55,632 bases of DNA, taken from the NCBI GenBank assembly GCA_029067085.1, contig JAIEFE010000015.1, positions 1 through 55,632 on the forward strand, given 5' to 3'. Below the pieces are notes generated by a model. That model worked only from the letters and a program-made list of their open reading frames with translations. It was not told the origin of the DNA and ran no database searches. A program made the position numbers and the translations under genes. Source of the stretch: Lachnospiraceae bacterium (GTDB lineage: Bacteria > Bacillota > Clostridia > Lachnospirales > Lachnospiraceae). This document shows positions 52,674-55,632 of the stretch, in pieces (the first letter of the stretch is position 1; every line of letters begins with the position of its first letter).

Positions 52674-53918
52674 TCAGCTGTTGCGCTTTTCTTTATTCAG
52701 CCCGCCGCTCATATGCGATACATTTCCCTCCAAAAAACTGGCCCGAAAAATCGCATCTTCCCCGAATTTCCCGCGGATCTGGTCCACCGCTTTGTCCAGC
52801 TTTTCCAGTCTGTCATTTTTCTCCAAATCAAAAATACTGTACTGGCGGGCAGCTTCCTCCTGCACCTTCGTCGTACGAACTCCCAACAGTCTGAGCGGCG
52901 TTTTTTTATCCCACAGCTTATCGAAAAGCAGACAGGCGGCCTCATAGATTTCCTCCGTGATACTCGTGGGAGAATCCAGCTGCATCTGTTTACTCATCCG
53001 CTTAAATTCGCTGGTTGTCAGCTGTACGCTGACCATACCTGCCATCACATTGTCAGCCCTAAGTCTTGCTCCCACAGTCTCACTTAAGGAAAGAAGCAGA
53101 TGCCTCGCGTATTCCTCCGTCACGATATCCACAGGAGCCGTCATGCTGTTGCCATAGCCCTTGTTTGCCTCATGGGAAGTCATAGAGGGATCCAGATCTG
53201 CACCTCGCGCAAAGCCCTGTATGGTCTGTCCGTGCTTTTTCAGCAGAGAGCGGATCATCCCCTCATCCGCCTGTGCCAATTCCCCGATCGTCCGTATGCC
53301 GACGCTGTGCAGCTTTTCGACCGTAGACTTTCCCGCCAAAAACAGCTCGGAGACAGGGAGCGGCCACATTTTTTGCTCGATCTCCTCCGGAAAAAGGGTG
53401 TGCACCTTATCGGGTTTGGAAAAATCCCCCGCCATCTTTGACAGAAGGAAGTTTGTGGAAACACCGACGTTTACGGTAAATCCCAGTTCCTCCCTGATCC
53501 TGTCCTTCAGCTCATGGGCCAGATTCACTATCTGACTGCAGTCATACAGCTTTTCGAATCCTTCAAACACCACCCATGCCTCGTCAATGCTGTACTGGAT
53601 CACATCGTCGCTATACTCGTTCAATATTTTGATAAAAGCCTGGGACGACTTGACATATAAGGCAAAGTCGGGCGGCACGATCACCAGCCCCGGACATTTT
53701 CTCTGCGCCGCCACAATGGGTTCTCCCGTCTGTATCCCGTATTTTTTCGCGGGTGTACTCTTCGCAAGAACGATCCCGTGACGTTTTTCCTGATCTCCGC
53801 CCACAATGCTCGGTATCAGCCTGATATCCTCTTTTTCTCCCAGCACATCCACCCGATATGCTGCGGTCCATGAGAGAAAGGCGCTGTTTACGTCTATATG
53901 GAATACATACCTTCCCAC
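52674..53918 (-). CDS. dinB: Y-family DNA polymerase IV
   Basis: A 414-residue translesion polymerase. The N-terminal palm has FHIDVNSAFLSW (catalytic Asp9) and QYSIDEAWV (Asp112, Glu113). A thumb helix-hairpin-helix region follows (IRTIGELAQADEGMIRSLLKKHG) and the little-finger domain is at about 240-350. A GTG start at 53918 fits AGGAGGTGA at the correct distance. No classical beta-clamp motif is obvious at the C-terminus. A LexA-type box upstream indicates SOS control. Confidence 0.93.
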   Translation of the reverse strand: MGRYVFHIDVNSAFLSWTAAYRVDVLGEKEDIRLIPSIVGGDQEKRHGIVLAKSTPAKKYGIQTGEPIVAAQRKCPGLVIVPPDFALYVKSSQAFIKILNEYSDDVIQYSIDEAWVVFEGFEKLYDCSQIVNLAHELKDRIREELGFTVNVGVSTNFLLSKMAGDFSKPDKVHTLFPEEIEQKMWPLPVSELFLAGKSTVEKLHSVGIRTIGELAQADEGMIRSLLKKHGQTIQGFARGADLDPSMTSHEANKGYGNSMTAPVDIVTEEYARHLLLSLSETVGARLRADNVMAGMVSVQLTTSEFKRMSKQMQLDSPTSITEEIYEAACLLFDKLWDKKTPLRLLGVRTTKVQEEAARQYSIFDLEKNDRLEKLDKAVDQIRGKFGEDAIFRASFLEGNVSHMSGGLNKEKRNS

Positions 53919-53953
53919 CCCGTCACCTCCTCCCAGCTGATGAATGTAATATT

Positions 53954-53982
53954 ATGTTATCAAACATATGTTCTTGTGTAAA
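53954..53982 (-). promoter_or_regulatory. dinB promoter with LexA-type SOS box
   Basis: On the minus strand TTTACA (53982-53977) and TAACAT (53959-53954) are 17 bases apart. Between them lies GAACATATGTTT (53973-53962), which matches the Firmicute LexA consensus GAAC-N4-GTTC with one change. Repressor binding there would block the promoter. Confidence 0.75.
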
Positions 53983-54020
53983 GATGTAATATTTACTTGA
54001 AGCAAATCGATTATATGCAC

Positions 54021-54059
54021 AAAAAAGCCTGATAACCACCAAATCCAGTGATTATCAGG
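54021..54059 (-). terminator. Terminator after truncated ParE gene
   Basis: CCTGATAACCAC (54028-54039) pairs with GTGATTATCAGG (54048-54059); minus-strand transcripts then meet six T. The same arms recur at 54711-54741. Confidence 0.75.
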
Positions 54060-54088
54060 TATTTTTACTATCGCAGTGCCAAGACTTG
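54028..54088 (-). repeat. Direct repeat copy 1 (att-like), tRNA-Pro-derived
   Basis: On the minus strand it reads TTCAAGTCTTGGCACTGCGA, then TAG-TAAAAATACCTGATAATCAC. It matches the copy at 54711-54770 apart from isolated changes. Only the end of the tRNA-like part is kept here. Confidence 0.65.
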
Positions 54089-54295
54089 AATTACCCTTAA
54101 CCCTCTGCTGTGCCGTGGTTCCTTTTCATAGGGTCTGAATTTCTCTGGAAATCTTTCAAGCCCCATGATGTGTTCTTCTAAGCTGTCCAGCTGCCCTGCT
54201 GCATTATCCGGTGAAAGCAGTTCAAAGGCGATATACTCATATATACCCCTTAAATCGGCATCAACTTGCTCAGTGGTTGTTACCTCATAAATCAT
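54068..54295 (-). CDS. RelE/ParE toxin, C-terminally truncated
   Basis: A 75-residue ParE-like toxin (YEVTTTEQVDADLRGIYEYI at the start, then LERFPEKFRPYEKEPRHSRGLRV). Intact relatives continue for about 25-30 residues after GLRV with a beta strand (P-V-D-N-Y-x-V-F-Y) and an R-I-x-Y-x-x-R-D ending. Here the last residues IQVLALR and the TAG stop are encoded inside the tRNA-Pro-derived repeat, so the original end was lost by recombination. It overlaps the antitoxin gene by 4 bases. Toxicity is doubtful because the C-terminus carries catalytic residues. Confidence 0.75.
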   Translation of the reverse strand: MIYEVTTTEQVDADLRGIYEYIAFELLSPDNAAGQLDSLEEHIMGLERFPEKFRPYEKEPRHSRGLRVIQVLALR

Positions 54296-54600
54296 ATGCC
54301 GTAATCCTTGCAGATGTCAGCAAATGCCTGTCTTGCAGGTTTTGTTCTGCCTGTAGCTATATCCGCATATCCTTTCTCAAGTTCCGCATTTAATTCTGCT
54401 TCGCTCAACTCTGCCATATTAACAGGTCTTGCCACAGGTAATTTTACTTCAAACGGAAGTCCTCTGTTTAAAATAATCTGTTTATAAAACATATTGATGG
54501 CATTGGATGCCGGGATGCCAAGTGCTGACAAAATACTTTCTGCCTGCTCTTTCACATCCGGCTCTATTCTTGCATACAAATTAGCTGATTTTGCTGCCAT
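54292..54600 (-). CDS. RelB/DinJ family antitoxin
   Basis: A 102-residue antitoxin. The N-terminal ribbon-helix-helix (ANLYARIEPDVKEQAESIL, LGIPASNAINMFYKQIILNRGLPFEV) binds DNA, and the acidic C-terminal tail (ELSEAELNAELEKGYADI) would wrap the toxin. The stop overlaps the toxin start by 4 bases. It should repress its own operon. Ribosome site GGAAAGGAG lies before the ATG. The antitoxin is complete although its partner is truncated. Confidence 0.9.
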   Translation of the reverse strand: MAAKSANLYARIEPDVKEQAESILSALGIPASNAINMFYKQIILNRGLPFEVKLPVARPVNMAELSEAELNAELEKGYADIATGRTKPARQAFADICKDYGI

Positions 54601-54704
54601 AGCATTACGCTCCTTTCCTAAACCTCAGTGTTCCCTTTGTCAGATTCATTATACCAATATGTGCGCACAATAGCAATGCGTTTTTAGTCTGCATCTCCTC
54701 CATT

Positions 54705-54741
54705 AAAAAACCTGATAACCACTATCACAGTGATTATCAGG
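54705..54741 (-). terminator. Hairpin copy 2, tRNA terminator-like
   Basis: CCTGATAACCAC (54711-54722) pairs with GTGATTATCAGG (54730-54741), followed on the minus strand by six T. It lies just after the tRNA-Pro remnant and probably was its terminator. Confidence 0.7.
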
Positions 54742-54770
54742 TATTTTTCCTATCGGAGTGACAAGACTTG
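54711..54770 (-). repeat. Direct repeat copy 2 (att-like)
   Basis: Contains TTCAAGTCTTGTCACTCCGA followed by TAGGAAAAATACCTGATAATCAC on the minus strand; matches 54028-54088 with few differences. The two copies flank the RelB/ParE pair. Confidence 0.65.
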
Positions 54771-54812
54771 AACTTGCGGCCTCTACTTCCCTAAAATCAT
54801 GCTCTAAGAGTG
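54753..54812 (-). pseudogene. tRNA-Pro remnant
   Basis: On the minus strand, GAGGCCGCAAGTTCAAGTC continues to CTTGTCACTCCGA, matching the variable/T-arm and acceptor 3' end of bacterial tRNA-Pro (AGGCCGC-x-x-GTTCAAGTC...CACTCCGA). Upstream, TTAGAGCATGATTTTAGGG faintly resembles the D-arm and anticodon arm but the stem no longer pairs and the TGG anticodon is gone. No intact 5' acceptor is present. It is a tRNA fragment of the sort left by an integrative element. Confidence 0.6.
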
Positions 54813-54974
54813 GTGTATATAGTATATCCGAAAACACACTTTTTGTATAGCATATACCCAAAACATTCCGTCCTCTAAAACGTTTTGTACCCTATTGACA
54901 AACACCTGCCTGTACCCCAGTATAATGCAGAGGCCATCCTCCGATGGCTTGCCTCCGATGCTGTTTCTGAAAGC

Positions 54975-55015
54975 AAGAAAACCAATAGACTTCTTACAAA
55001 GCTATTGGTTTTCTT
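54975..55015. terminator. Bidirectional terminator
   Basis: AAGAAAACCAATAG (54975-54988) pairs perfectly with CTATTGGTTTTCTT (55002-55015) around a 13-base loop, with T-rich tails in both directions. It ends the surface-protein gene on the minus strand. Confidence 0.85.
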
Positions 55016-55022
55016 CTAATTC

Positions 55023-55632
55023 TTACACTTTATCCGTTTCCTTTTTTCTTCTCAGGATCACGATCACAACCACTATGATAACAGCCGCTATGATCGCCAG
55101 CCAGATAAAGCAGCAGATTCCTAAGAAGGTCGGGCAGATATGGCACAGCCCGCATTTCGTATTTCCGTCTGCCTCATCCGTCTGCTGGTATACGACCGCG
55201 TAGCTGGAGAACAGATCCGTGCTGATGGTAACGGTTTCCGGAGCGCTGTCCATATCGTTTAAAAGGGTATATTCCCCTTCATGGGAGCGGATGATATAAA
55301 ACTCTCTGCCGTCCTCCTGTAATGCCTCCGGTATCCCGATGATGACGTCGAACGGTTCCTCTGTAGAGGTAACGGCATTCCATTCGCCTAAGCCTACTCT
55401 GACAAATATGGAGATATCCATATACATACCAGCCACAAGCCCCGGCAGTTCATCCCGGTTTGCCTCTGCTGCGTCTTCTATCACTTCCTTATCCTGCGGC
55501 GGTACATTCTCTGAAATGTCCGTCACCTCTATTCTGATCTCTATGGTCTTACCGTCGCTTATAAGCTGTATCTGCTCCGGTGTCAGCGCCGCATTTGCCA
55601 CTGCTACGGTATCTGCCAAGCCTGCCATGCAG
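55023..55632 (-). CDS. C-terminal part of a membrane-anchored surface protein (partial)
   Basis: The last 200 or so residues of a surface protein whose start lies beyond the window. The frame is open to the window edge, so the Met at 55628 is probably internal. A beta-rich domain (DISIFVRVGLGEWNAVTSTE, DVIIGIPEALQEDGREFYII, VTISTDLFSSYAVVY) is followed by a Cys-rich TKCGLCHICPTFLGICC segment, a single transmembrane helix and the basic tail RRKKETDKV. This is the usual end of large Lachnospiraceae repeat-containing adhesin-like proteins. No LPxTG is seen; the helix itself anchors it. Confidence 0.8.
   Translation of the reverse strand, partial: CMAGLADTVAVANAALTPEQIQLISDGKTIEIRIEVTDISENVPPQDKEVIEDAAEANRDELPGLVAGMYMDISIFVRVGLGEWNAVTSTEEPFDVIIGIPEALQEDGREFYIIRSHEGEYTLLNDMDSAPETVTISTDLFSSYAVVYQQTDEADGNTKCGLCHICPTFLGICCFIWLAIIAAVIIVVVIVILRRKKETDKV

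Noticed and set aside
54896..54929. TTGACA...TATAAT promoter
   Set aside because: The boxes are 20 bases apart and no plus-strand gene follows.
1..55632. CRISPR arrays, rRNA operons, intact tRNA genes, prophage structural genes
   Set aside because: No regularly spaced repeats, rRNA-like sequence, complete cloverleaf or phage capsid/tail genes were recognised.

Overview
The window looks like a chromosomal segment from a gut Firmicute of the Lachnospiraceae type (Blautia, Ruminococcus gnavus or Eisenbergiella-like). This is inferred from the gene set: Msm-type sugar importers without their own ATPase, GH94 phosphorylases, GH36/GH51/GH53 enzymes, DUF6171, RlmD, type I GlnA, strong AGGAGG ribosome sites and medium GC. 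No rRNA or intact tRNA gene was seen, so the genus is not fixed.

Region 1 (1-5.9 kb) is AT-rich accessory DNA. It holds an AAC(3)-like acetyltransferase, small membrane proteins, two lipoproteins and a SAP/DUF6434 protein. It also holds a wrecked GH32 sucrose hydrolase gene. That gene is split by a 575-bp element with 28-bp inverted repeats and a perfect 8-bp target duplication. The element carries one small unknown gene and no transposase.

Region 2 (6.0-19.6 kb) is a long run of minus-strand genes. Its 5' part is a sugar operon: binding protein, two permeases, GH36 alpha-galactosidase, GH13_4 amylosucrase. A metallo-beta-lactamase-fold hydrolase is translationally coupled to the amylosucrase. 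Next come a short peptidase C15-like protein, an OmpR/histidine kinase pair and a FtsX/LolD-type ABC transporter. The inferred flow is raffinose-type sugars to galactose plus sucrose, then sucrose to alpha-glucan plus fructose.

Region 3 (19.7-26.8 kb) holds a divergent AraC regulator, two different GH94 phosphorylases and a second AraC regulator that converges on them. Candidate operators lie in front of both sugar operons.

Region 4 (26.9-32.2 kb) is a minus-strand pectic side-chain operon: GH51 arabinofuranosidase, DUF6171, secreted GH53 galactanase, MATE exporter.

Region 5 (32.4-50.4 kb) is mostly housekeeping. It contains a C26 amidohydrolase, NdpA-like protein, AGCS symporter, Fe-S aldo/keto reductase, a frameshifted ZIP transporter, a 1712-residue secreted CAP/Ig-like protein, MmcQ, glutamine synthetase with a structured leader, HipBA, a D,D-carboxypeptidase, RlmD and short conserved proteins.

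Region 6 (50.3-55.6 kb) is accessory again. It has an HTH-methyltransferase fusion, a decayed P-loop kinase, a HigBA pair, DinB under a LexA-type box and a RelB/ParE pair. The ParE toxin is truncated inside one copy of a repeat; the other copy contains the 3' half of a tRNA-Pro, which suggests an old integration site. The window ends inside an anchored surface protein.
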